Shown one piece after another: positions 23,995-32,299 of a stretch of 64,000 bases of DNA. The notes under the pieces are model-generated. The model made no database searches, was not told the origin of the DNA, and saw only the letters and a program-made list of their open reading frames with translations. This DNA comes from CAWJAP01 sp963834365 (GTDB lineage Bacteria; Acidobacteriota; Vicinamibacteria; Vicinamibacterales; Vicinamibacteraceae), in NCBI GenBank assembly GCA_963834365.1, contig CAWIBS010000029.1, forward strand, positions 1 through 64,000, in the 5' to 3' direction. A program made the translations under genes and the position numbers. The number at the start of each line of letters is the position of its first letter. Within the stretch, counting starts at the first letter, position 1.

Positions 23995-24498
23995 ATGGAC
24001 GACTTCAGGCTCTCCCGCTGGGCGATGATTGCGATCACGACGCTGCGGGTCTTCGTCGGGTGGCATTTCCTCTACGAGGGCGTCGCGAAACTGACCTCGC
24101 CGACCTGGTCGGCGGCGGGGTACCTGAAGCAGGCGCGCGGCCCGCTCGCCGAGCAGTTCAAGTGGCTGGCCACCCAGCCGCACCTGCTCGACAACGCCAA
24201 TCTCATCACGATGTGGGGGCTGACGCTCGTCGGAGTGCTCCTGGTTCTCGGGCTGTTCACGCGGCTCGCCAGCCTTGCCGGGATCGGGTTCATCCTGATG
24301 TTCTACCTGTGCAACCCGCCGTTTGTCGGCTACTTCTACTCGATCCCCACCGAAGGCAGCTACCTCATCGTCAACAAGAACCTGGTGGAAGTGTGCGCCC
24401 TCCTCGTCATCCTCATGACCGGCAGCGGCCGCTTCGCCGGTTTGGATCGCCTGCTGCATCGCCTCTTCGTGCGGCGGCCGCGGCTCGCCACGGCGTGA
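23995..24498 (+). CDS. DoxX family membrane protein
   Basis: An intact 167-residue protein with about four transmembrane helices. It opens with ITTLRVFVGWHFLYEGVAKL, the DoxX family hallmark. Later helices include LTLVGVLLVLGLFTRLASLAG and NLVEVCALLVILMTGSGRFAGLD. DoxX proteins are small subunits linked to quinol/thiol redox systems; a specific reaction cannot be assigned. It follows the second oxidoreductase by 30 bases on the same strand and may be cotranscribed, which would suit an electron-transfer role for the exported oxidoreductase (inference). Confidence 0.8.
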   Translation: MDDFRLSRWAMIAITTLRVFVGWHFLYEGVAKLTSPTWSAAGYLKQARGPLAEQFKWLATQPHLLDNANLITMWGLTLVGVLLVLGLFTRLASLAGIGFILMFYLCNPPFVGYFYSIPTEGSYLIVNKNLVEVCALLVILMTGSGRFAGLDRLLHRLFVRRPRLATA

Positions 24499-24601
24499 CC
24501 CCACGGGCCCGCCAAGGTGGCGCCGGGCTTCAGCCCGGCCAACGCGGGCCCGGGCAGGCCTAAAGGCCTGCGCCACATCACCAACACAAGTGAGCTCCGG
24601 C
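24499..24601. repeat. Dispersed palindromic repeat, family B
   Basis: This copy carries the CGGGCCCGCCAAGGTGGCG block, the palindrome GCCGGGCTTCAGCCCGGC and the palindrome GCAGGCCTAAAGGCCTGC, followed by CACATCACCAACACAAGTGAG. The same ordered elements, in either orientation, recur at 42579-42723, 46190-46312 and 55829-55917. Confidence 0.75.
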
Positions 24602-24658
24602 TCAAGGAACGGCGCACCCACCGGGTGTCGCCCCGCTCCCTCGCGCTCGGGAACATGT

Positions 24659-24698
24659 CGTAGACGCCCTACGTCCAAGGCCGTAGACTATCTACGGC
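24659..24698. promoter_or_regulatory. Tandem palindromes directly before padR: candidate PadR operator
   Basis: Two inverted repeats sit side by side: CGTAG-5-CTACG (24659-24673) and the perfect GCCGTAGA-CTA-TCTACGGC (24680-24698), which ends one base before the ATG at 24700. Both share a GTAGA-like half-site. PadR repressors commonly bind palindromes in their own promoter, so this is a likely autoregulatory operator for the PadR-ADOP unit. Binding itself is inferred. Confidence 0.6.
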
Positions 24699-24699
24699 T

Positions 24700-25059
24700 A
24701 TGGCCAAGCGTCCCGACGACCGCCGGCTCGAGCTCCTCCAGGGCACGCTCGACATGCTGATCCTCCGGACCCTGCAGTGGGGGCCCCGGCACGGCCACGG
24801 CATTGGCCAGGCCATCCGCTCGCAGTCCGACGAGCTGCTCAAGGTCGAAACCGGTTCGCTCTACCCGGCGTTGCACCGCCTCGAGAAGCGCGGCTGGCTG
24901 AAGTCGGAGTGGGCGCTCAGTGAGGCCAACCAGCGGGCGAAGTACTACCGGCTGACCGCCGCGGGCAAGGCGCAACTCTCCCGCGAGCAGGACCGGTGGT
25001 CACAGCTCGTCCACGCGATCGGCCGCATCATGAATCCCGCGCCGGCTGGCGAGGAATAG
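24700..25059 (+). CDS. PadR family transcriptional regulator
   Basis: A 119-residue winged-helix protein typical of PadR: LELLQGTLDMLILRTLQWGP, then GHGIGQAIRSQSDELLKVETGSLYPALHRLEKRGWL and the wing AKYYRLTAAGKAQL. PadR proteins are usually repressors released by small ligands or stress. It is three bases from the ADOP permease start, a pairing that is characteristic of Acidobacteriota, so it almost certainly controls that permease. The double palindrome touching its start codon is the obvious candidate site for autoregulation. Confidence 0.92.
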   Translation: MAKRPDDRRLELLQGTLDMLILRTLQWGPRHGHGIGQAIRSQSDELLKVETGSLYPALHRLEKRGWLKSEWALSEANQRAKYYRLTAAGKAQLSREQDRWSQLVHAIGRIMNPAPAGEE

Positions 25060-25062
25060 TCG

Positions 25063-27687
25063 ATGCGGCCCGGCGAGCGCGAATTCGACGACGAGATCCG
25101 CGGGCATCTGGCGCTGAGCGTGATGGAACGCATCGAGCGCGGCGAGCATCCCGACGCCGCGCGCCTGGCCGCGCTGCGTGAATTCGGCTATGTCGGACAG
25201 GCGCGCGACTCGATGCGGCGCGTCTGGTACAGCCATTGGTTCGACGCCGCCATGGCGCTGGGACAGGACGCACGGATCGGCCTGCGCTCGCTCCGGCGCG
25301 CCAAGGGCCTGGCTGCCACCGTGGTGCTGACGCTCGCCCTCGGCATCGGCGCCAACGCCGCGATCTTCAGCGTCGTCCGGGGCGTGCTGCTGCGCCCGTT
25401 GGTCAATCGCGGCGAAGACCGCCTCGTCTACATCCGCCAGAGCGCTCCGGGCCTCGGCGCCGCGAACACGACGTTCTCGGTCCCGGAGATCGGCGATCTC
25501 CAGTCACGCGTCACCACCATCGGCGCCTTCGGCGACTTCTCGACGATCGAGTTCACGATGCTCGGCGTCGGCCAGCCTCGCGTGGTGAAGGCCGGTGTCG
25601 TCGGCGGCTCGTACTTCGAGGTGATGGGGCTGCGACCCGTGCTCGGCCGCCTGCTTCGCTCTGCTGACGATGGGCCGGATGCAGCCCCCGCGGTGGTCCT
25701 GACCCACCGCTTCTGGACGGCGACGCTCGACAGCGATCCGACGGTCGTCGGCAGGACGATCCGCCTGGCTGCGCGCGATGCCACGATCGTCGGCGTCCTC
25801 GAGCCGTCGGTACCCTATCCGGCCGACACCGAGATCATCGCGAACGTGGTGACGAGCCCGCATCACCTCGGGGCGACGATGGTCACGCATCGCACGCACC
25901 GCATGACGGAGCTGTTCGGCCGGCTGGCGCCCGGGGCGTCGCTCGAAGAGGCGCGCGGGGAACTGAAAGCGGCGCACGCAGCCATGATGCGCGAGCATCC
26001 GGACGCGTACGCGGCGGCCGCCGACGTCCGGCTGGACGTCACGCCGCTGCGGGATCAGATCGCGGCCCCGGCGCGAACCGTCCTGCTCCTGCTGCTCGCC
26101 GCCGCCGGCATCGTCTTCGTCATCGCCTGCTCGAACGTCGCCAACCTGATCCTGGCTCGTTCGGTTCGCCGCGAAAGCGAGCTGGCCGTGCGCGCCGCAC
26201 TCGGCGCCAGTCGCGGTGCGCTTCGGCGAACGCTGCTCGCCGAGAGCCTGGTGCTCTGCGGGGCTGGCGCCGTACTGGGCCTGGTGCTGGCGCGTCCGCT
26301 CGTGGCGGTCGTGTCCCGCTTCGCTGCGCGCTTCTCGGTGCGCGCGCTCGAGGTCACCGTCGATGCCAGTCTCCTCTGGGTCGGCGCTGGCCTGGCGATC
26401 GCGGCCGCGGTACTGCTCGCGTATGTGCCGCGCCTGCCCTCGACTTACGGGCCGCCAGGCCGCGTTGTGACGATCGGGAGCGTCCGGTTCACGCCCGGCA
26501 CCAACCGGCGTCTGCGGGCGTTTGCGATGGTGCAGATTGCGTGCACGTTCGTCCTGCTCGCCGGCGCGGGCACGCTCCTCGCCACGCTCCTTGCCCTGCA
26601 AACGGCGCATACCGGCTACGACATGCGGCAGGTGGTCGCGCTCGATGTTCCCACACCCGCGCCCGGGATCTGGGGCGCAGAAGTCGTGGACTTCTTTCAG
26701 GAAGCGACGCGGCGGGTCAGCGAGCTGCCGGGAGTGGAACGCGTGGCGGCCGGGAACTTCGTCCCCTGGCGCGACGCCGGTACCATCCCGCGCTTCCCGT
26801 TCACCGTCGAGGGCCATGCGGCCGCAGAGGGCGAAGAGCTCCCGCACGGGCGGTTACGAATCGTCGCGCCTGGTTTCTTCGCCGTGCTCGGCGTGCCTCT
26901 GCTCGCCGGCCGCGACTTCACCGACGACGATGCACGTGACAGCGAACTGGTCGTCATCGTGAGCCAGAGCGTTGCTCGCCGGCTGTTCCCGAGCGGCGAC
27001 GCGGTCAACGGGAAGCTATGGTGGACCGATGCGCTGTTCGTCAAGCACCAGCGCCGCCGGATCGTCGGTGTCGTCGCGGATGTGGACGACGAGACCGTGG
27101 TGGGCGGGCCGGCGCTCACGATCTATCACCCCGTCCAGCAGATCGGGGTTGCCGGACGCCTGTTCGTCCATGCGTCGGGCGATCCGTACGCGGTCGTGCC
27201 GGCGGTGACGCGGACCATTCGCGAGATGTCTGAGGATCAGCCCGTGGAACGCGCCGCCACGCTCGAGGACGTCCGCGCGGAAGTCCTGGCGCCCGAGCGG
27301 CTGAACGCGTTCGTGCTCGCAGGATTCGCAGGCATCGCGCTGCTCATCGCGGTGGTCGGCGTCGCGGGCGTCCTCGCCTTCTCGGTCAGCGCGCGCACGC
27401 ACGAGTTCGGCGTGCGACTGGCGGTCGGCTCGTCCCCGCGTCGGCTGCTGATGAAGGTGCTGGCCGAAGGTGTGCTGATGATGACGATCGGCATCGCGGC
27501 CGGTGCGGCGTGCGGATTCGCCGTCGTCCGCCTGGCGGCGACTTATCTCGAGGGCTTCCGGTCGCCCGGCGTGCTGCCGATGCTCGGTGCGGCCGCCGTC
27601 CTCGCCCTTGCCGCCGTTCTCGCCTCGCTGATCCCCGCCGCTCGAGCGTCGCGCGTGGATGTCTTGCAGGCGCTCAGATCGGAATAG
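25063..27687 (+). CDS. ADOP-type ABC transporter permease (MacB/FtsX-like, duplicated)
   Basis: An intact 874-residue protein. A short cytoplasmic N-terminal domain (FDDEIRGHLALSVMERIERGE, LREFGYVGQARDSMRR) is followed by the MacB periplasmic core after a first helix (ATVVLTLALGIGANAAIFSVV). An FtsX module comes next (LLLLLAAAGIVFVIACSNVANLILA), then a second core and a second FtsX module (AGFAGIALLIAVVGVAGVLAF and EFGVRLAVGSSPRRLLMKVL). This duplicated arrangement with no ATPase gene beside it defines the acidobacterial duplicated orphan permeases. It probably partners with an ATPase encoded elsewhere for export or lipoprotein/peptide release, in the inner membrane. Its expression is likely governed by the adjacent PadR. 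Confidence 0.9.
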   Translation: MRPGEREFDDEIRGHLALSVMERIERGEHPDAARLAALREFGYVGQARDSMRRVWYSHWFDAAMALGQDARIGLRSLRRAKGLAATVVLTLALGIGANAAIFSVVRGVLLRPLVNRGEDRLVYIRQSAPGLGAANTTFSVPEIGDLQSRVTTIGAFGDFSTIEFTMLGVGQPRVVKAGVVGGSYFEVMGLRPVLGRLLRSADDGPDAAPAVVLTHRFWTATLDSDPTVVGRTIRLAARDATIVGVLEPSVPYPADTEIIANVVTSPHHLGATMVTHRTHRMTELFGRLAPGASLEEARGELKAAHAAMMREHPDAYAAAADVRLDVTPLRDQIAAPARTVLLLLLAAAGIVFVIACSNVANLILARSVRRESELAVRAALGASRGALRRTLLAESLVLCGAGAVLGLVLARPLVAVVSRFAARFSVRALEVTVDASLLWVGAGLAIAAAVLLAYVPRLPSTYGPPGRVVTIGSVRFTPGTNRRLRAFAMVQIACTFVLLAGAGTLLATLLALQTAHTGYDMRQVVALDVPTPAPGIWGAEVVDFFQEATRRVSELPGVERVAAGNFVPWRDAGTIPRFPFTVEGHAAAEGEELPHGRLRIVAPGFFAVLGVPLLAGRDFTDDDARDSELVVIVSQSVARRLFPSGDAVNGKLWWTDALFVKHQRRRIVGVVADVDDETVVGGPALTIYHPVQQIGVAGRLFVHASGDPYAVVPAVTRTIREMSEDQPVERAATLEDVRAEVLAPERLNAFVLAGFAGIALLIAVVGVAGVLAFSVSARTHEFGVRLAVGSSPRRLLMKVLAEGVLMMTIGIAAGAACGFAVVRLAATYLEGFRSPGVLPMLGAAAVLALAAVLASLIPAARASRVDVLQALRSE

Positions 27688-27699
27688 CGAGTGCGCGCG

Positions 27700-29571
27700 A
27701 TGACCAACGACCCGACCAGCGAATCGATTCCCCGTAAGCCGCTGCGGCTATGGCCTGGCGTGGTCGCGGCCGTGCTGCTGGTACTGGCGAGGTTCTTCGT
27801 TCCTCTGGTCGTGCCGGAATCCATGTTCGTCGGGTTGCTTGGCTACGCCCTGGGTACCATCGCGATTCTCGTCTGGTGGCTGCTCTTCAGCCGGGCGCCC
27901 TGGTCCGAGCGCCTGGGCGCCGTCGTCCTGACGATCGTCGCGCTGTTCGTCACGTCACGCCTCGTCCACGTGTCGATTGCCGGGGGCGCGATGGGATTCC
28001 TGCTCTACTTCTGGGCGGTTCCCATCCTCTGCGTCGCCCTGGTGGGCTGGGCTGCCGCCAGCCGTAGCCTGGGCAACGGGCCGAGGCGTGCGGCGCTGGT
28101 CGCGACCATCCTCATCGGATGCGGAGTGTGGACGCTCGTGCGGACCGATGGCACCACCAGTGACGTCATCGGTTCGGATTTCCACTGGCGATGGACGCCA
28201 ACTCACGAGGAGCGGCTCCTGGCCCAATCGGGCGGCGAGCCGACGGTGCCATCACCGCCGGCACGAGCGGAGAGTGTCAAGGCTGACCCTCCGAAGCCGG
28301 AAACTCCCGAAGAACCGCCTGCGTCCAAAGCCGCCGACAAGCCTGCGGCGCGAGCGGCGGCTCCAGTCACCGAGCCGACCGAACCGGTTGCCCGGGCAGC
28401 GATGGATGCACCTGCCGAGTGGCCGGGCTTTCGCGGATCCGGGCGCGACAGCATCATCCGCGGCGTGCGGATCGACACCAACTGGTCTCAGTCGCCGCCG
28501 GTCGAGATGTGGCGCCGGCCGATCGGACCGGGCTGGTCGTCCTTCGCGGTTCGCGGCGACCTCCTCTACACGCAGGAGCAGCGGGGTGAGCACGAGGTCG
28601 TCGCGTGCTACAAGCTGAGCACCGGCGATCCGGTCTGGCAGCACCGCGACGCGGTCCGGTTCTGGGAGTCGAATGCCGGCGCGGGTCCGCGCGCGACGCC
28701 GACCCTCAGCCACGGTCGCGTCTACACGTTCGGCGCGACTGGAATCGTGAACGCGCTCGACGCTGCGACCGGCGCCCTCGTCTGGTCTCAAAACGCCGCG
28801 TCCGACACGGACAGGAAGGTTCCGATCTGGGGCTTCGCGAGCTCACCGCTGGTGATTGACGAGGTCGTGGTCGTCGCCGCGGCTGGGACACTCGTCGCCT
28901 ACGACGTCACCACTGGGAAACAGCGCTGGTCCGGCCCCTCGTACGGCGGCAGCTACAGCTCGCCCCATCGCGCGGCGATCGACGGCGTCGTCCAGATCCT
29001 GCTGCTGGGCGGACCCGGCGCCATCAGTGTCGAGCCGGCAAGCGGCGCGGTCCTCTGGGAGCATGCGTGGTCACCCGGCGCCATCGTGCAGCCGGCCATG
29101 ACCGCCGATGGCGACGTCCTCGTCAACGCAATCGCCAGCACCGGCGGGATCGGCACGCGGCGCCTTCATGTCAGCCATGGATCCGGCCGGTGGAACGTCG
29201 AGGAGCGCTGGACGTCGAACGGCCTGAAGCCGTACTTCAACGACTTCGTCGTGCACGAGGGCCATGCCTTCGGCTTCGACGGCAGCATCCTCTCGTGCAT
29301 CGATCTCGGCGACGGCACGCGCAAGTGGAAGGGTGGACGCTTCGGCAACGGTCAGCTCGTCCTGCTGGCAGACCAGGACCTGCTGCTGGTGCTCTCGGAG
29401 GAAGGCGAGCTGGCGCTGGTCGGCGCGACGCCCGGCCAGTTCACCGAGCTGGCGCGGGTCCGGGTGCTGGACGACAAGACCTGGAACCACCCGGCGCTCG
29501 TCGGCGACGTCCTGCTGGTTCGCAACGGCGAGGAGATGGCGGCATTCCGCCTGCCGCGTGCGGGCCGCTGA
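27700..29571 (+). CDS. Membrane-anchored PQQ-like beta-propeller protein
   Basis: An intact protein of about 620 residues. The N-terminal part has four or five membrane helices (for example LWPGVVAAVLLVLARFFVPL and LLYFWAVPILCVALVGWAA). An Ala/Pro/Lys-rich linker (residues about 180-240) leads to a PQQ-type propeller with WPGFRGSGRDSII, VVACYKLSTGDPVWQH, VNALDAATGALVWSQNA and LVAYDVTTGKQRWSG repeats. The usual dehydrogenase active-site residues are not recognisable, so it may be a BamB-like scaffold or an outer-wall alcohol-dehydrogenase relative. ATG 27700 was preferred over GTG 27691. It follows the ADOP gene closely and is probably in the same transcript. Confidence 0.75.
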   Translation: MTNDPTSESIPRKPLRLWPGVVAAVLLVLARFFVPLVVPESMFVGLLGYALGTIAILVWWLLFSRAPWSERLGAVVLTIVALFVTSRLVHVSIAGGAMGFLLYFWAVPILCVALVGWAAASRSLGNGPRRAALVATILIGCGVWTLVRTDGTTSDVIGSDFHWRWTPTHEERLLAQSGGEPTVPSPPARAESVKADPPKPETPEEPPASKAADKPAARAAAPVTEPTEPVARAAMDAPAEWPGFRGSGRDSIIRGVRIDTNWSQSPPVEMWRRPIGPGWSSFAVRGDLLYTQEQRGEHEVVACYKLSTGDPVWQHRDAVRFWESNAGAGPRATPTLSHGRVYTFGATGIVNALDAATGALVWSQNAASDTDRKVPIWGFASSPLVIDEVVVVAAAGTLVAYDVTTGKQRWSGPSYGGSYSSPHRAAIDGVVQILLLGGPGAISVEPASGAVLWEHAWSPGAIVQPAMTADGDVLVNAIASTGGIGTRRLHVSHGSGRWNVEERWTSNGLKPYFNDFVVHEGHAFGFDGSILSCIDLGDGTRKWKGGRFGNGQLVLLADQDLLLVLSEEGELALVGATPGQFTELARVRVLDDKTWNHPALVGDVLLVRNGEEMAAFRLPRAGR

Positions 29572-29585
29572 GTCGACGTCGGGCG

Positions 29586-30671
29586 CTACGGCGCTGGCAG
29601 CACGCCCTTCGACTCGACGAGGCGTCGGGCAAGGTAGTTGACGACTCTGGCGTCGGTACGAAGCGCCGTCAGATAGGCGATCCGCAGGAGCTCCTCCTTC
29701 CGCGATCGAAGGTCATTGGTGATCTGATCGCGCACGCCGGGGGTCGAGAGATCCCGCTGCCCGGCCTGTTCATGGGCCACCACCAGCACGATCGTGTAGG
29801 CGCCGTTGCCGGAACTCGCCAGGTTCACCGTCCCCGGTTCCTTGTTCAGCACCGCATCGCGCAACACCGAAGGCGCCTGCTTGAGCCTGGACACCGGCAC
29901 CAGCCCCATGTCTCCCCGGCGCGGCGCCGAGGCCGGATCTTCGGAGTAGCCGGCGGCGAGATCGCCGAACGACCCTCCGGCCTTCAGCCGTTCCATGATC
30001 ATCCGTGCCTTGGCGGCCGCGGCCTCCGGCGTCGCCGCATCGTCACCGGTGCCGTTGGCCACCTGCGCCTCCCGCACCGGCGTGATCACGATCTGGGCGA
30101 TGCGGTACGACTCCTCGGGGACGTTGAACCGCGCCCGGTTGGCGTCGTAGAACATCTTCACTTCCTGATCGACTACCGAGACCTTCGACCCCACTTCCTG
30201 CTGGATCACCTTCTGCCCGAGCAGCTCGCGCCGCAGCGCGTCACGCATGTCCGCGGCGGTCACGCTCCGTCGCGCCAGCTCCTGTTCAAAGGCCTCGTCG
30301 GAGAGGTTTCGCTTCGCGTTCGTGTAGGCCGTGTCGAGCTCGGTCTGCGGCACCTCGAGCTTCAGCGTCGCGGCCTTCGCCAGCAGCAGGTCCTGGACGA
30401 TGAGGTCGTTGAGCAGATTCAGCTTGGCGGCGATGGTCTCCTCGTCGGAGAGTGTCTGGCCCGGATCGCGTGAGCGGCGATACGCCTTCTCGGTCTGCTC
30501 GCGCGTAATCTCGCGGCCGTCAACGGTGGCCCACACATTCGTGCCCACGGTTGCCGCCGGAGTGGAAGAAGCCGATCGACACGCGGGCGCCAGCCAGGCG
30601 GCCGCTACGACGCCGAGCAGCACGGATGGATGACGACGCGATCGAGGGGTCGTTGCCTTCGGATGAGCCAT
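29586..30671 (-). CDS. PpiC/SurA-type peptidyl-prolyl isomerase, exported
   Basis: 361 residues with a signal sequence ending in LAPAC, so possibly a lipoprotein, although the lipobox is not ideal. A SurA-like N-terminal helical domain (LNLLNDLIVQDLLLAKAATL) is followed by one parvulin domain: YRIAQIVITPVR, AKARMIMERLKAGGSFGDLAAGYSEDPAS and GDMGLVPVSRL. Parvulins assist folding of outer-membrane and periplasmic proteins, which fits a genome rich in large barrel receptors. It ends 15 bases from the convergent propeller gene and is followed upstream by a second propeller gene on the same strand. Confidence 0.85.
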   Translation of the reverse strand: MAHPKATTPRSRRHPSVLLGVVAAAWLAPACRSASSTPAATVGTNVWATVDGREITREQTEKAYRRSRDPGQTLSDEETIAAKLNLLNDLIVQDLLLAKAATLKLEVPQTELDTAYTNAKRNLSDEAFEQELARRSVTAADMRDALRRELLGQKVIQQEVGSKVSVVDQEVKMFYDANRARFNVPEESYRIAQIVITPVREAQVANGTGDDAATPEAAAAKARMIMERLKAGGSFGDLAAGYSEDPASAPRRGDMGLVPVSRLKQAPSVLRDAVLNKEPGTVNLASSGNGAYTIVLVVAHEQAGQRDLSTPGVRDQITNDLRSRKEELLRIAYLTALRTDARVVNYLARRLVESKGVLPAP

Positions 30672-30737
30672 ACGCGGGCAGCGTACTCTGTATTACCCGA
30701 CCAGCGAAGCCGGGTCACTCCGGCGCCGCGACGACGG

Positions 30738-32183
30738 CTACCGGCCGGGTGCGGGTAAGGCCGGCCGGGCGCCGAGATCGAGCGCGACGATCGAGGTGCG
30801 ATCCCGCACGTAGAGACGCGTGCCTGTCAGGGTGAGCGGCGTCCAGGCGATCTTCTCGAGCAGTGGCGTCTGCGCGAGCACCTCGAAGTTCTGCGGCGTC
30901 GCCCGGGCGAGAGCCAGCGTCCCGTCCTCGTCGAGCAGAATCAGCTTGCCGTCCGCGAAGAGCAGCTGCGCCTTCGCGAATCCGCGCCGTTGCCAGGCCA
31001 CTTGACCCGTCTTCACGTTGACGGCGGTCATCAGCGCCGGTCCGTTGTAGGCGTCGGACATGTAGACGTGGTCGCCGACGCGAATCGCGCTGCCGAAGTG
31101 CAGCTGGAGACGCGGGTTCGCCCACAGCTCCCGAACGGTCGTCTTGCCGCCCGCCTGTTTCACCTCCAGCGCTCGACTGCCGCTGCCGTAGGCGGACGAC
31201 ACGAACAGGATGTTGCCGGGGCCCCAGACCGGCGTGCTGATGGCCAGCCCGTACGAGGTTGGATGCGGATGCCGCCAGAGCTCGGCGCCGTCGTCGGGGC
31301 TGAATCCGATCACTTCCTGCGCCAGGAGCGCGACCACCTGCGGCTGGCCGTCGACGGTGATCAGCATCGGCGACGAGTGGGCGTTGTCGAACGAGAGGTT
31401 CTGCCACGCGATCGCGCCATCCCGCTGCTTGAAAGCGATTGCGGCGCTGCCGGTCCCGCCGGTGATCCTCGACATCAGGCCGGCCCGCCCGCCGACCAGG
31501 ACGATCAGCGTGTCTTTGTACGGCAGGGCGTGACAGGAGTAGCCGAAGCCGAGCCGCGTGCCGCCGAACTCCTTGTAGAGATCGTGCTGCCAGACGACGC
31601 GGCCGGTCTTCTTGTCGAGGGAGAGGATCTGTCCTGTGCCGCTCGCCATCACGATGCGGTCGCCGACCACCTGCGGCATGGCGTAGGGGCCAGGCGCGAT
31701 GTTGTCGCCGCCGGCGTTGCGGAAGGGCGCGGGATACGTCGTCTCCCAAAGTGTTTTGCCAGAGCCGTCGTCGAGCGCGATCACGACGTCGTCGGTGCCG
31801 CGGCGGTAAGCGGTGTAGAGGATGCCGTTCTCCTGTGAGATGCCGGAGTAGCCGTCGCCGAGCTTCCGCGTCCAGAGCCGCGGCGGGCCGGCGGCGGGCC
31901 AATTGTCGGCGAGGCCGGTTGCGGTGCTGGTGAAATTCGCGTGCGGGCCGCCCCACGTGCGCCATGGCTCGGCCGGTGCTGCCGGCTTCGGCGGCCCGAC
32001 CTTCGCGGCGGGCGCTGGCGTGGGTTTCCGGACCCTGGACGTGCCCTGTGGCGAGCCTGAGGCGGGCGATCGGGACGAGTCCGAGGCGGCGGAGACCGCC
32101 ACGATTGTCAGCAGCGCGGTGGCAGTGATCGTGACGAAAGATCGGCGAATCAGCGTGATCGGCGAAAGCTGTGGATGCAGCAT
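30738..32183 (-). CDS. Exported PQQ-binding-like beta-propeller protein
   Basis: An intact 481-residue protein. A signal peptide (RSFVTITATALLTIVAVSAA) precedes a Pro/Ala-rich linker. The propeller follows: WGGPHANFTSTATGLADNWP, DVVIALDDGSGKTLWETTY, QILSLDKKTGRVVWQHDLY, VIGFSPDDGAELWRH and VNVKTGQVAWQRRGF. The repeats place it with BamB-like and PQQ-dehydrogenase-like propellers; no PQQ-binding Trp-disulfide features were recognised, so an assembly or binding role is as likely as catalysis. It resembles the propeller at 27.7-29.6 kb in repeat type but lacks its membrane helices. Confidence 0.75.
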   Translation of the reverse strand: MLHPQLSPITLIRRSFVTITATALLTIVAVSAASDSSRSPASGSPQGTSRVRKPTPAPAAKVGPPKPAAPAEPWRTWGGPHANFTSTATGLADNWPAAGPPRLWTRKLGDGYSGISQENGILYTAYRRGTDDVVIALDDGSGKTLWETTYPAPFRNAGGDNIAPGPYAMPQVVGDRIVMASGTGQILSLDKKTGRVVWQHDLYKEFGGTRLGFGYSCHALPYKDTLIVLVGGRAGLMSRITGGTGSAAIAFKQRDGAIAWQNLSFDNAHSSPMLITVDGQPQVVALLAQEVIGFSPDDGAELWRHPHPTSYGLAISTPVWGPGNILFVSSAYGSGSRALEVKQAGGKTTVRELWANPRLQLHFGSAIRVGDHVYMSDAYNGPALMTAVNVKTGQVAWQRRGFAKAQLLFADGKLILLDEDGTLALARATPQNFEVLAQTPLLEKIAWTPLTLTGTRLYVRDRTSIVALDLGARPALPAPGR

Positions 32184-32299
32184 GGCGGTCGTCCCTCCGG
32201 GCGCCGCGAATCAACCTCGACCGATGATCTCCCCAATACCCAATTCATGTCCCGGTGCATTCTGTCGCATGCGGTGCCGTTGGCGGGCGCTCCAGCCGC

